Positions 1-8,633 of a stretch of 64,000 nucleotides of DNA are shown here, one piece after another. The position numbers and the translations under genes were made by a program. Source of the DNA: DATJFQ01 sp035492775 (GTDB taxonomy: Bacteria; Acidobacteriota; Vicinamibacteria; Vicinamibacterales; 2-12-FULL-66-21); the NCBI GenBank assembly GCA_035492775.1, contig DATJIW010000058.1, forward strand, positions 5,847 to 69,846, written 5' to 3'. The notes under the pieces are model-generated. The model was given only the letters and a program-made list of their open reading frames with translations. It was not told the origin of the DNA and ran no database searches. Position 1 is the stretch's first letter. The number at the start of each line of letters is the position of its first letter.

Positions 1-584
1 TGTTCGCGTATACGGCGCTGCTGCCGTGGACGCTGTTCAGCACGGCCATCACGAACGGCACGAACTCGCTCGTGAGCCACACGCAGCTCATCACGAAGGT
101 GTACTTCCCGCGGGAAATACTGCCGCTCACGTACCTGGTTGCCGCGATGTTCGATTTCGCGATGGGTCTCGTCGTGTTTGCCGCGCTGATCGGATGGTAT
201 GGGATCGCAATCACGGCTCACCTGCTCGCAGTTCTGCCGCTGCTCCTCTTGCTATGTGCGTGGGCGCTCACCGTGATGCTGGTTCTCGCCGTCCTCCAGG
301 TCCGCTTCCGCGACGTGGGCGTCGCGCTGCCGGTGTTGGTGCAGCTCTGGATGTTTGCGTCGCCCGTGATCTACCCGTTGAGCGTCGTCCCGGCGCGCTG
401 GCGATGGTGGTACGACCTCAATCCTATGGCCGGCATCATAGGGGCTTTCCGCGATGCGCTGCTGCAACGTCCGCTGTCCGACGCCGCAGCGCTCGACGTG
501 GCAATCGCCGTGACGGCCATCGCACTGCCCGTCGCCTACGCCTTTTTCAAACGCGCGGAAGCGACGATGGCGGATGTCATCTGA
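1..584 (+). CDS. ABC-2 type polysaccharide export permease (5' end outside window)
   Basis: Inner-membrane permease of a Wzm/TagG-type ABC exporter that moves lipid-linked polysaccharide across the inner membrane. The reading frame is open from base 3, before the first possible GTG start at 72, and the residues there (LLPWTLFSTAI, then the TNSLVSHTQLITKVYFPRE region) are the typical middle of this family, so the gene starts upstream of the window. Four to five hydrophobic segments follow, including a LVQLWMFASPVIYPLS stretch that is characteristic of the family. Its stop overlaps the start of the ATPase gene (TGATG), indicating a translationally coupled pair. Family assignment is firm; the exported glycan is unknown. 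Confidence 0.88.
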   Translation, partial: FAYTALLPWTLFSTAITNGTNSLVSHTQLITKVYFPREILPLTYLVAAMFDFAMGLVVFAALIGWYGIAITAHLLAVLPLLLLLCAWALTVMLVLAVLQVRFRDVGVALPVLVQLWMFASPVIYPLSVVPARWRWWYDLNPMAGIIGAFRDALLQRPLSDAAALDVAIAVTAIALPVAYAFFKRAEATMADVI

Positions 585-1780
585 TGATCGACATCCGATT
601 CGAGGACGTGTCGAAGCGGTACCGCATCCGCCGGCCGGAGGTCCGCGGCGGGGCCCGGGTCACGGGCGATTTCTGGGCCGTGCGCGACGTCACGTTCGAC
701 GTTCCGCGTGGTGAAACGCTGGGGATCATCGGGCCGAACGGCGCCGGCAAGAGCACTGTGCTCAAGCTGCTCTCCAGGATTACGGCACCCACTCGAGGGA
801 CCATCACGCTGCATGGCCGGGTCGCCGCGCTCATCGAAGTCGGGTCTGGATTCCATCCGGAGCTGACGGGCCTGGAAAACGTCTTTCTCAGCGGGTCGAT
901 TCTCGGGATGAAGCGCCGCGAGATCGCGGCAAAACTCGATCGCATCATCGAATTCTCGGGCGTCGGCTCCTTCGTGGACGTACCGGTGAAGTGGTACTCG
1001 TCGGGTATGTACGTTCGCCTCGGATTCTCCATCGCCGCGCATCTCGAGGCCGACATTCTGCTGGTCGACGAAGTCCTTGCCGTCGGCGACGCAGCGTTCC
1101 AGCTGCAGTGTTACGAACGCATCGGCGAACTGCGCCGCAGCGGGACGACGATGCTGTTCATCTCGCACGACCTGGCGTCCGTCGACCGACTGTGCGATCG
1201 CGTTCTGCTCATGAATGCGGGCACGCTCGCCGCCGTCGGATCCCCGCGCGACGTGATTCGTGCGTACGAGAGCCTGTCGGACGACAACTCGGCAGGACGT
1301 CTCGCCGACGCGGCCCACATCACAGGGACCGGCGCCGCGCGGATTCTCGACGTCACGTTCCGGGACGAGTGCGGGCGCGAGGTGCCGGGCACCACGACGG
1401 GCGGACCGCTCTGCACGCGCGTAGACGTCGACGTCCTCACGCCGATCGTCGACGCGGTGGTCGAGGTGTTCTACTACTCGCGGGACGGGCGCACGCTCCA
1501 TTGCCAGCAGACGACCGCGCTGGGGGGCGAAATGCTGTCGCTCTGGGCGGGCCGTCGCAGCCTCGAGTTCACCTGTCCGGAAATGGGGCTGCAGCCGGGC
1601 GTGTACGCGATCGGCGCGTGCGTGCGGGACGCGTCGAGCGCCGCCGCGATCGACTGGTGGTACGGCACCCGCCTGCTGATGATCGAACCCGGCAAGAACG
1701 TGCGCGGCTACTTCTATGCGCCGCACACATGGAGATGGGCGGATGTCGCCGAACGTCAGCGTCATTCTGCCGACGTATAA
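584..1780 (+). CDS. Wzt-like ABC transporter ATP-binding protein with C-terminal glycan-binding-type domain
   Basis: ATPase partner of the preceding permease. I chose the ATG at 584, which overlaps the permease stop; a longer open frame upstream is only read-through. The 398-residue protein has a Walker A motif GPNGAGKST near residue 50, the modified signature YSSGM common in polysaccharide exporters, Walker B ILLVDEVLAVGD and a switch histidine (LFISHD). About 150 residues follow the nucleotide-binding domain, matching the Wzt C-terminal beta-sandwich that in O-antigen exporters recognises the finished polysaccharide end. The last 38 bases overlap the next glycosyltransferase gene. A specialised, substrate-selecting exporter is inferred from the C-terminal extension. 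Confidence 0.9.
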   Translation: MIDIRFEDVSKRYRIRRPEVRGGARVTGDFWAVRDVTFDVPRGETLGIIGPNGAGKSTVLKLLSRITAPTRGTITLHGRVAALIEVGSGFHPELTGLENVFLSGSILGMKRREIAAKLDRIIEFSGVGSFVDVPVKWYSSGMYVRLGFSIAAHLEADILLVDEVLAVGDAAFQLQCYERIGELRRSGTTMLFISHDLASVDRLCDRVLLMNAGTLAAVGSPRDVIRAYESLSDDNSAGRLADAAHITGTGAARILDVTFRDECGREVPGTTTGGPLCTRVDVDVLTPIVDAVVEVFYYSRDGRTLHCQQTTALGGEMLSLWAGRRSLEFTCPEMGLQPGVYAIGACVRDASSAAAIDWWYGTRLLMIEPGKNVRGYFYAPHTWRWADVAERQRHSADV

Positions 1781-2660
1781 CCGCGTGTCGGTGCTGCGAT
1801 CGGCGCTCGACGCGCTCTGGCGCCAGCACGCTCCGGACGGCTCGTACGAAGTCGTCGTCGTCGACAACAATTCCGCGGACGGTACGGCGGATCTGCTCGC
1901 GTCCATAGACGACGGGCGGCTGCGTGTCATCAGGGAACCGCGTCAGGGGCTGTCGTTCGCGCGGAATGCCGGGCTTACGGCCGCGCGCGGCGCGATCGTG
2001 GCGTTCACCGATGACGACGTCGAGGTCGCGCCGGACTGGATCGACACGATCATCTCTCTCATGGCGGCGCACCCGGAGGTGGACGCGGTCGGCGGACGCG
2101 TTCTGCCGGCGTGGCCGGAGGACAAGCCGTCGTGGCTGACGCGCAGCCACTGGGCACCGCTGGCCCTGCAGGATCACGGCGACGCCGTGCGCACGTTCGA
2201 CCGCGAGACGCCAATCGGTCTGATCGGCGCGAACGTCGCCTTTCGCCGGACGGTATTCGATCGCATTGGCGCTTTCTCGCCGGCCGTCCAGCGCGTTGGC
2301 AACGGTATCGGATCGACGGAAGACCACGAGCTGCTCAATCGGCTCTATGGTTCGGGCGGCCGCGCGATGTACTCGCCACGGCTCGTCGTGATGACCCGCG
2401 TCCCGCGCGAGCGCTGCGCGCGCGCGTATCACCGCCGTTGGCACACCGGCCACGGCTTCTTTCACGCACTGATGCGGACGGACGAAGTCGAGCAATCGCG
2501 GCGCCGTATGTTCGGCATCCCCGGGCATCTCGTGCGATCGGCGGCTTCGGACAGCGCGAGATGGATCGGGTGCGTGTTACGGGCTGACTGGGACGGCGCG
2601 TTCGACGCCGAGCTGCGCCTCAGGTTCTTCGGCGGGTTTCTCAAGGGGCGCCTGTCGTGA
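1743..2660 (+). CDS. Glycosyltransferase family 2
   Basis: GT-A fold glycosyltransferase of 305 residues. The start at 1743 (MSPNVSVILPTYN) places the conserved beta strand at the N-terminus; a longer frame from 1716 is possible but lies deep in the ATPase gene. Visible motifs are VVVDNNSADGT, then AFTDDDVEVAPDW, where the DDD holds the metal-binding DxD equivalent, and a later STEDHELLNRLY region that fits the acceptor/catalytic segment. No membrane segment is evident, so it probably acts at the cytoplasmic face on a lipid-linked glycan. Its GTGA overlap with the next glycosyltransferase shows operon organisation. Sugar specificity cannot be read from the sequence. Confidence 0.88.
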   Translation: MSPNVSVILPTYNRVSVLRSALDALWRQHAPDGSYEVVVVDNNSADGTADLLASIDDGRLRVIREPRQGLSFARNAGLTAARGAIVAFTDDDVEVAPDWIDTIISLMAAHPEVDAVGGRVLPAWPEDKPSWLTRSHWAPLALQDHGDAVRTFDRETPIGLIGANVAFRRTVFDRIGAFSPAVQRVGNGIGSTEDHELLNRLYGSGGRAMYSPRLVVMTRVPRERCARAYHRRWHTGHGFFHALMRTDEVEQSRRRMFGIPGHLVRSAASDSARWIGCVLRADWDGAFDAELRLRFFGGFLKGRLS

Positions 2661-3613
2661 ACGGCGGCGTCTCCATCGTCATTCCCTGCTTCAACCAGGC
2701 GCGGTTTCTGGTTCATGCGATGGCCAGCGCGCGTCAGAGCGTGATCCAGCCCGAAATCATCGTCGTCGACGACGGTTCGACAGACGAGACGTCGGAAACC
2801 GCGCGGGCGGCAGGAGTGACGTGCATCCGTCAGTCGAACCGCGGACTCGTCGCCGCGCGCAACAGAGGCCTCGAAGCCGCGAGCGGCGCGTTCGTGATTT
2901 TTCTCGACGCGGACGACACGCTCCTGCCGGGTGCGATCGACGTCGGCCTCGCGGCGCTGACGGAAGATGCGGACCGCGCGCTCGCGTGGGGACGCTGCGT
3001 GATGATGGACGAGACCGGCGTCCTCCTTCCGACCCCGTCACCGCCGCGTGTGCTTGCGGACCACCACGCAGCACTCCTCGCCAGCAACTGCATCTGGACG
3101 CCCGGCGCCGCGATGCTGCGGACCGAAGCGGTGCGCACGGCCGGAGGTTTTGCAGGCGGGTTCGACGCCGCTGCCGACTACGACCTCTATCTCCGCATCA
3201 CTCGCGTGCACGGCGCCTGCGATCATGGGCAACCTGTGGTGGGCTATCGCCGCCACGCGGCGAACATGAGCGGCAACGCCGCGCGCATGCTGCGCGACAC
3301 ACTCGCCGTCGTGCAGCGAAATCGGCCCGATGCGGGTCCGTTGCTCGACGCATGGCAGCGGGGACGCCGGATGTGGCAGGACTTCTACGGTACTCAGCTC
3401 GTCGAAGAAATGCGCCACGACCTGCGCACCGGCGCTCTCACACACGTTGTCGGCAAGTCGTTCGTCCTCGCGCGGATGGCGCCGGCCGTGCTCTGGCGTG
3501 AAGCGCGACGAAAGGGAAACGTCGTGATGCGGCGGCGTCAGGCGGGACGCGCGACGGCCGCCGCCGACACTGCTTCGCCCAGCCGGCGCGCCGACTCGGC
3601 GTCGGGCAGTTGA
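2657..3613 (+). CDS. Glycosyltransferase family 2
   Basis: Second GT-A enzyme of the export locus, 318 residues, starting with GTG inside the stop of the previous gene (GTGA). The N-terminal strand VSIVIPCFNQARF, the nucleotide-binding VDDGSTDET and the metal site FLDADDTLLPGAID are all present, followed by an ADYDLYLRI motif typical of this subfamily. The C-terminus is basic and low in complexity (RRRQAGRATAAADTASPSRR). The last 76 bases overlap, tail to tail, the 3' end of the minus-strand methyltransferase gene. Probably adds a sugar to the polysaccharide exported by the upstream ABC system; specificity unknown. Confidence 0.87.
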   Translation: MNGGVSIVIPCFNQARFLVHAMASARQSVIQPEIIVVDDGSTDETSETARAAGVTCIRQSNRGLVAARNRGLEAASGAFVIFLDADDTLLPGAIDVGLAALTEDADRALAWGRCVMMDETGVLLPTPSPPRVLADHHAALLASNCIWTPGAAMLRTEAVRTAGGFAGGFDAAADYDLYLRITRVHGACDHGQPVVGYRRHAANMSGNAARMLRDTLAVVQRNRPDAGPLLDAWQRGRRMWQDFYGTQLVEEMRHDLRTGALTHVVGKSFVLARMAPAVLWREARRKGNVVMRRRQAGRATAAADTASPSRRADSASGS

Positions 3614-4350
3614 TGCTCGAGGGGGCTTGCCACCGCGGCGCAGATACAGGTCTGCGCGAACGCTTCTGTCGCGCGATGCTCGACGCGGAATCCCGCGAGC
3701 TGCAGCAAAGACTCCAGACAGCTCGGCGTCAGTCCCCAGAACCAGTTCGAATAACCCGCCGCCGCCTCGAACGCGTTGCTGATCCCGGCCTGGTGCAGCA
3801 CTCCCAGGCTGCGGAGGTCCCACAACTGCCGGGGCCGCGCGTGAAGCATGGGAAAGAACACCGCCGCGTTCGGGAGGCCCGGCACTTCGGGAATGGTCGA
3901 CGTGCGCAGGATCAACGTCTGCGTGCAGATCTGGCGGAGTGCAACGAGAAGATCGTACGGGCTGGGATGGTGATAGAGCACACCGGCGCAGAAGACAACG
4001 TCCACGCGGCCGATCGCGTCGAGCGTCTGCCGGCGCGTCACGTCGCCGAGGACGAACTGCACTCGCGAGTTCCGTACCCGATGTTTCTCGTCGAACTCAG
4101 GCGTCGGTCCGAAAACGTCGACGGCGACGACTCGTGTGGCGCCTGCCTCTTCTGCGACGAACGCATACTCGCCGTTGACGCCCCACATGCAGCCGATGTC
4201 GGCAAACGACCGTCCGGGCGCGTATTTCCGGATGTATTCCGGCAGGAACGCGTAGTTGCCGACGCTCTCGCCGCGGCGGGCGCGCCAGCGGCGCCACAGC
4301 AGGTTAATGCGCGGACGTTTCAGCGACCTGACTTTCCAGTGATACAGCAT
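3538..4350 (-). CDS. Class I SAM-dependent methyltransferase (DUF1698/CmoB-like)
   Basis: A 270-residue Rossmann-fold methyltransferase. The SAM-binding motif I is SFADIGCMWGVNGEYAF around residues 48-64, followed by an acidic strand end (VVAVDVFG) and DVVFCAGVLYHHPSPYDLL, a motif IV/post-IV arrangement seen in the CmoB/DUF1698 group. Members of that group modify tRNA or, in glycan clusters, sugars or lipids; the neighbouring glycosyltransferases favour the second role here, but this is inference. The start at 4350 overlaps the upstream glycosyltransferase gene by 47 bases and no better in-frame start exists. The 3' end overlaps the plus-strand glycosyltransferase gene by 76 bases. Confidence 0.8.
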   Translation of the reverse strand: MLYHWKVRSLKRPRINLLWRRWRARRGESVGNYAFLPEYIRKYAPGRSFADIGCMWGVNGEYAFVAEEAGATRVVAVDVFGPTPEFDEKHRVRNSRVQFVLGDVTRRQTLDAIGRVDVVFCAGVLYHHPSPYDLLVALRQICTQTLILRTSTIPEVPGLPNAAVFFPMLHARPRQLWDLRSLGVLHQAGISNAFEAAAGYSNWFWGLTPSCLESLLQLAGFRVEHRATEAFAQTCICAAVASPLEHQLPDAESARRLGEAVSAAAVARPA

Positions 4351-5572
4351 GTGGTTGCGGCCTTACGCTCGGTCCAAGGCGCCGCACGCGGCGTCGCGCT
4401 TGCCACAGCGCCAGGGGACCGGCGAGACTGCCGAGGATTTCCGTTGTGATGAGCGGGATGGGATATTCACTGCGGCCGCGCAGGCGCTCCCAGATGCGAA
4501 CGGCATACACCTTGGGCAGCGAATAGAAAAGACGAACGAGTGCTCGGGAATCGCCTTCGCGAAAGAGCGTGGTCAGCTGATAGGCGACGTGTCCTTTGCT
4601 GTACGAAAAGATCTGGTGGCGAAGCGAGCGCTGGTCCACTCGATGCCGGTGCCAGACCCACGCGGTCGGCTGGTACACGATCGTGAACCCCGCCTTCAGG
4701 ATGCGATAGAAGAGATACGTGTCCTCGCTGCAGCCGGTGGGCATGCCGGCACCGAGCGCCTCGTCCAGCAGTCCGATGCGTGGATCCGAAAAGATGCTCC
4801 GTCGAAACGCGGCATTTGCCGTTGCGCCGAGGCGCCACGTGGGCACGGCCGTGCGGTACGACCCGAACCAGTCCGGACCCGCTTCGATTGGGTCGAATCC
4901 CTTGCCCAGGCCGCCGTACGCTTCGAACCGGCACTGCGATTCGGCATCGAGCGCGACCGGCAGGACGTTGCCGGTCACGCACATCACTTCCGGTCTTGCG
5001 AATGGCGCGAGAAGACGCGTGAGCCAGCCGTCCGGCACCGTCACGTCGTCGTCAATCGCCACCGCGATGTCGCCGCTCGACGCGACGAAGCCTGCGTTCC
5101 GCGCGTACGACAGCCCGGGGCGGCGCTCCTCGATGAGCCGCACCTCAGGGAATTCGCCTGCGACGCTGCGCGTCGCCTCGCCTCCTGGTCGATTGTCGAC
5201 GACGACGATTTCGACCCGCCCGTAGGCGCGCTGCGAGCGCAAAGACGAGAGGCAGCGCCGCAGATCATCGGGACGGTTGCACGTCGGAATTACGATCGAG
5301 ACGGAGTACGTCGGCACCGGGTGTGGCGCGGCGACGATCTGTCGCTCGACGGCCCGACGCATCAGCGGCCACGCCAGGCCGCCGGCGATCGCCTGCCGGA
5401 GACTCGTCGCGGAGATCGGACCTCCCGCGTTCGCGATATCGACGGAGCCGACGAGCGTGCCGGCCTCGTGGACGAAGATGCGCGTCCTCGGGTATCCGGA
5501 TACGTCATGGATCGCCTCGATGGGGGCCGCAACGTCGACGGTCCGGACGGCGATCGGCCACTCGCGGCTCAT
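4304..5572 (-). CDS. Glycosyltransferase family 2 with ~85-residue N-terminal domain
   Basis: A 422-residue protein. I chose the ATG at 5572, which makes an ATGA overlap with the upstream gene's stop; the longer frame to 5641 lies inside that gene. Residues 1-85 form an extra domain (RTRIFVHEAGTLVGSVDI) ahead of a GT-A domain with SVSIVIPTCNRPDDL, VVVDNRPGGEA and the metal-site AIDDDVTVPDGWL. The same two-part layout occurs in the adjacent gene, so the two are paralogues. Probably transfers sugars onto a cell-surface or secreted glycan. Donor and acceptor are unknown. Confidence 0.87.
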   Translation of the reverse strand: MSREWPIAVRTVDVAAPIEAIHDVSGYPRTRIFVHEAGTLVGSVDIANAGGPISATSLRQAIAGGLAWPLMRRAVERQIVAAPHPVPTYSVSIVIPTCNRPDDLRRCLSSLRSQRAYGRVEIVVVDNRPGGEATRSVAGEFPEVRLIEERRPGLSYARNAGFVASSGDIAVAIDDDVTVPDGWLTRLLAPFARPEVMCVTGNVLPVALDAESQCRFEAYGGLGKGFDPIEAGPDWFGSYRTAVPTWRLGATANAAFRRSIFSDPRIGLLDEALGAGMPTGCSEDTYLFYRILKAGFTIVYQPTAWVWHRHRVDQRSLRHQIFSYSKGHVAYQLTTLFREGDSRALVRLFYSLPKVYAVRIWERLRGRSEYPIPLITTEILGSLAGPLALWQARRRVRRLGPSVRPQPHAVSLESQVAETSAH

Positions 5573-6801
5573 GGCGTGAGCGCCGCACGCCATCGCTGCG
5601 ACGCGCGATACCTGCTGAGGCCCTTCAGCGAGCCGATGCACTCGGCCACGATCAGATCCCGCGGAATCGCTTCACGTCCGGCAAGCGACCTGAGAAGTCT
5701 TCGTACGTTCCACGACCACCACCACCAGGCGCCGAAGCGTGTGAGGGCGGCGCGTTCGCCGGGATAGGCTGCGGCCGTCCGTGCAACGTACGAATAAAAC
5801 CCGATGCCGTTGTTTTCGATCTGGATTCGCAGCTCCCGGTAGTCGCGCCGGTGGCGGTGTCGCACGATCGCGCGCGGCTCGTAGACGAGGGCGTGTCCTT
5901 CCTTCAGAACGCGAAAGAACATTTCCAGATCGCCGCCGCCGTTGGTTGGTGTTCCAACGTCCAGCGCCGGGTCGAATCCGCCGTGACGCTCGAAGAACTC
6001 CCGCCGGAATGCCATGTTCGCGCCGGTGCCGAATCGGCCAGCCCCCGCATAGCGGGCGGCAACGTGATCGCGATCCTCCGCCAGGAACACCGTTCGATTC
6101 ACGCCGCGACCAAACCCTCCATACGACTCGAACATCATCTGCGCCGGAGTGTCGAGTTCGTCGGGGACGACGAGGCCGGTCACGCACATCGCGCGGGGCT
6201 CTTCTTCGAAGGCTGCCGCGACGCCGCGGACCCACAGCGGATCGACACGCGCGTCGTCATCCGTCATCGCAATGATCGGAGCGGACGATTCACGGATCGC
6301 GCGATTTCTCGCGTTGTCGAGCCCCGGCGCAGGCTCGCACACGTAGCGCACCCGGGGGTACGTCGACACGACGTCCCGCGTCGAGGCGTCCAGGGGCGCG
6401 TTGTCGACGATCAGTAATTCGAGCTGCGACGCCGGATAGTCGAGCGAGACCAGTGCGTCGAGGCACTTCCGCAGCTCCTCGGCGCGATTGCGCGTGCACA
6501 CCGCGACCGTTACGGGTACTGACGGATTGGCGTCGTGCGGGCACGCCGCCGGTACCTGTGACAACTCGGTGATCGTCGCCGGGGTCGTCCTCATACCATC
6601 GGCGACCAGGTGCCGGGCGATTTCATAAGGGAAGCGTTCGAGTATGAGGCGTCCGAGCTGCTGCGGTCGGAGCCCTTCGCGGGCTGTCGTCAGAAATCCA
6701 AGCGGCTCGCCGTGGAGTCGTACGAGCACCCGTTGCTCGCCAACCGAGCTCGGAGGAACCGACGGAAGCGGCCGCGACAGCTCGACGCTGATGAGCTTCA
6801 C
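5569..6801 (-). CDS. Glycosyltransferase family 2 with ~85-residue N-terminal domain
   Basis: Paralogue and direct upstream neighbour of the previous gene; 410 residues. The N-terminal domain (residues 1-85, QRVLVRLHGEPLGFLTT and a following helix with RFPYEIARHLV) has the same arrangement as in the neighbour. The GT-A part shows VTVAVCTRNRAEELRKCL, LLIVDNAPLD and AMTDDDARVDPLWV with the acidic metal site, then GTGANMAFRREFFERHGGFD, a conserved acceptor-side region. The stop overlaps the start of the next gene by four bases. Sits in a glycan-type operon with a GT-C-like membrane protein and a methyltransferase. Confidence 0.88.
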   Translation of the reverse strand: MKLISVELSRPLPSVPPSSVGEQRVLVRLHGEPLGFLTTAREGLRPQQLGRLILERFPYEIARHLVADGMRTTPATITELSQVPAACPHDANPSVPVTVAVCTRNRAEELRKCLDALVSLDYPASQLELLIVDNAPLDASTRDVVSTYPRVRYVCEPAPGLDNARNRAIRESSAPIIAMTDDDARVDPLWVRGVAAAFEEEPRAMCVTGLVVPDELDTPAQMMFESYGGFGRGVNRTVFLAEDRDHVAARYAGAGRFGTGANMAFRREFFERHGGFDPALDVGTPTNGGGDLEMFFRVLKEGHALVYEPRAIVRHRHRRDYRELRIQIENNGIGFYSYVARTAAAYPGERAALTRFGAWWWWSWNVRRLLRSLAGREAIPRDLIVAECIGSLKGLSRYRASQRWRAALTP

Positions 6802-6808
6802 GACGAGT

Positions 6809-6973
6809 TCAGATAATCGCGTCTACGTCTGATGCAGTTGGCGTGTTGTCGAAAATGACGGTGCCGCGATCGAGTCTTGCAGCGTCAGCGCGTGCGCGCC
6901 GCGACCGCAGATACCAGGCACCTAGTGCCGAACCGGCGATGCCAGCCAGAATCCCCAGGGTACGTCTGCTCAC
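6809..6973 (-). CDS. Small single-pass membrane protein (54 aa), unknown function
   Basis: I start this gene at the GTG at 6973 because a strong Shine-Dalgarno (CGGAGG) lies six bases upstream; a longer open frame to 7081 runs into the preceding gene. The protein begins VSRRTLGILAGIAGSALG, a single hydrophobic segment after two arginines, followed by a basic patch (RSRRARAD) and an acidic tail ending DVDAII. This is a typical N-in, anchored micro-protein. It lies between the polytopic GT-C-like gene (50-base gap) and the GT2 gene (seven-base gap), so it is probably co-transcribed with the glycan operon. No family recognised. Confidence 0.6.
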   Translation of the reverse strand: MSRRTLGILAGIAGSALGAWYLRSRRARADAARLDRGTVIFDNTPTASDVDAII

Positions 6974-7022
6974 AGAAGCCTCCGGCCTCGTTGAGAGCAA
7001 CTTGGGTGCCACACGGCAGAGC

Positions 7023-8633
7023 TCACCAACGCTCGGCGTATAGCAGCGCAGTTCCCGAGGGCGAGTCGCCGAATTCGCCAAGAAGGATATACGGGGAGTT
7101 CGACAGCGCGCGCCTCGCTTCGTCGCGACCCGGCCACTCGTGCAGAACGATGTAGCGGACGTTATCGAGCTCGAGCTGTAGAAACGACCGGCTGTCGGGG
7201 AACTCCCGCATATGGTTGAGACGGAAGAGATACGACCGCGGGTAGACGCCGCTGTAGCCGTTCACCAGCGGAAACCAGTGGAAGATCGAGCAATAGAGGT
7301 ATTGCGGATCGGATCCGGGCAGCGCCGTGAGCTTTGGCATCGGGAATTCGGCGACGACACCAGGCGGTTGGCGCGCCAGCAGACGGTAGACGGCGGGCGC
7401 GGTATTCGGATATTCGTCGCTCAGCGGCAGCGACACCCGATACTCGGCTGCGAGCGCCAGAACGACAATCGCGGCACACGCGATGCGCCGGCGTTCCCGC
7501 CATCCGTCCGAGAGCGCGGCGAAGCCATACCCTCCGAGGACGCCGAGAAACAACAGTACGTAAATGCCAAGGCGCGCCACCGCGCGCAGCCCTCGGTAAA
7601 CGGGGACGTACCTATACAGCAAGCCGTAAACGTGGCCGCTGAATCCGAGCGACATCTCGAACGCGGTGACGAGCAGCAGCAGGTAGATGATTGCGCGCTT
7701 GGGCGGCTTGCGAAGCAGCAGTCCGATGATGGCGAGTACCGTAATGACCGTTCCGGGGAACAGACGACGCTCCTGACGGCCTCGAGTTTCGAGCATGTGT
7801 CCGTACAACCAGTTCTCGGGCGTGGCGTTGAGATAGTTCGAGGGTCGCGCGCTGAACGTCGCAACCTGATCCATCGTGCGTTCTCCGACGTAATTCCGGG
7901 TCTGGAAGTACGGCACCGCATATACGCCGCAGATCACCGTCGCGAGCAGCGCGCCGGCGGCCAGTGACGTGATCACGCGCCGAGGCTCATCGAGCCGCCG
8001 CGCGATGAAGAAGAGAGAGGCGCCGAGACCCAGCAGCGTCGCGAGGAACACGCCGTAGTAAATGCTCGACAGCATCTGCAGCGCGACCATCACTCCGGTC
8101 AGCACGCCATCCTTCAGGCGGCCGCCGTCGAACGTGCGATGCAGGTACAGGAACGCGAGCGGCGACCACATGGCCCATTGCAGCTCGAGATGCATGACGT
8201 GCTCGAACCGGTACGGGGCGAATCCGAAAGCAAGACCCGAGACGATCCCGGCGCCCGCCGAGCCGGTCAGATATCGCACGAGGGCGAACATCGTGCAGGC
8301 CGACACGATCATCGCGCCGAAGATCAACGTGTTCTGCACCAGGACCGGCCGGGCGCCAAGCCAGATCAACGGCGCGGCCGCCGCTCCTTCGAGGGGGATG
8401 GCGTCCGAATAGGTCAGCGTCCGTTTCTCCGGGTAGAACATGTTACCGTCGAGCAACCGGGAGGGCTCGTGGCGCGCCGCATGCGCCAGCCACTCGAGGC
8501 GCCACATGTTGAAGTACACATCCTGGTGGGGATACGCCTCGGTTGCCAGCACGCGTGGCTGCGGCCACGTCACCACCGCCCAGACCGCCGCAAACAGGCC
8601 GGCGGCCGCAAGGTACGTGCGGACGCGATTCAT
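7023..8633 (-). CDS. Polytopic membrane protein, GT-C glycosyltransferase-like
   Basis: A 536-residue integral membrane protein with about ten hydrophobic helices spread over residues 5-400 and a soluble C-terminal part. Between helix 1 and 2 there is an extracytoplasmic loop with WPQPRVL and acidic/aromatic residues (HQDVYFNMWRLEW), the usual place of the catalytic aspartate in GT-C enzymes such as ArnT/PMT relatives. No exact family could be named. Its ATG overlaps the stop of the MutS-like gene (ATGA). GT-C enzymes transfer sugars from polyprenyl-phosphate donors outside the cytoplasm, which fits the two GT2 genes downstream; this function is inferred. Confidence 0.72.
   Translation of the reverse strand: MNRVRTYLAAAGLFAAVWAVVTWPQPRVLATEAYPHQDVYFNMWRLEWLAHAARHEPSRLLDGNMFYPEKRTLTYSDAIPLEGAAAAPLIWLGARPVLVQNTLIFGAMIVSACTMFALVRYLTGSAGAGIVSGLAFGFAPYRFEHVMHLELQWAMWSPLAFLYLHRTFDGGRLKDGVLTGVMVALQMLSSIYYGVFLATLLGLGASLFFIARRLDEPRRVITSLAAGALLATVICGVYAVPYFQTRNYVGERTMDQVATFSARPSNYLNATPENWLYGHMLETRGRQERRLFPGTVITVLAIIGLLLRKPPKRAIIYLLLLVTAFEMSLGFSGHVYGLLYRYVPVYRGLRAVARLGIYVLLFLGVLGGYGFAALSDGWRERRRIACAAIVVLALAAEYRVSLPLSDEYPNTAPAVYRLLARQPPGVVAEFPMPKLTALPGSDPQYLYCSIFHWFPLVNGYSGVYPRSYLFRLNHMREFPDSRSFLQLELDNVRYIVLHEWPGRDEARRALSNSPYILLGEFGDSPSGTALLYAERW

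Noticed and set aside
536..1930. 464-residue minus-strand frame opposite the Wzt-like gene
   Set aside because: No motif, no ribosome site, and composition of an antisense shadow.
5573..5641. Upstream start for the first GT2 paralogue
   Set aside because: It would overlap the upstream gene by over 70 bases; the ATG at 5572 gives the standard four-base overlap.
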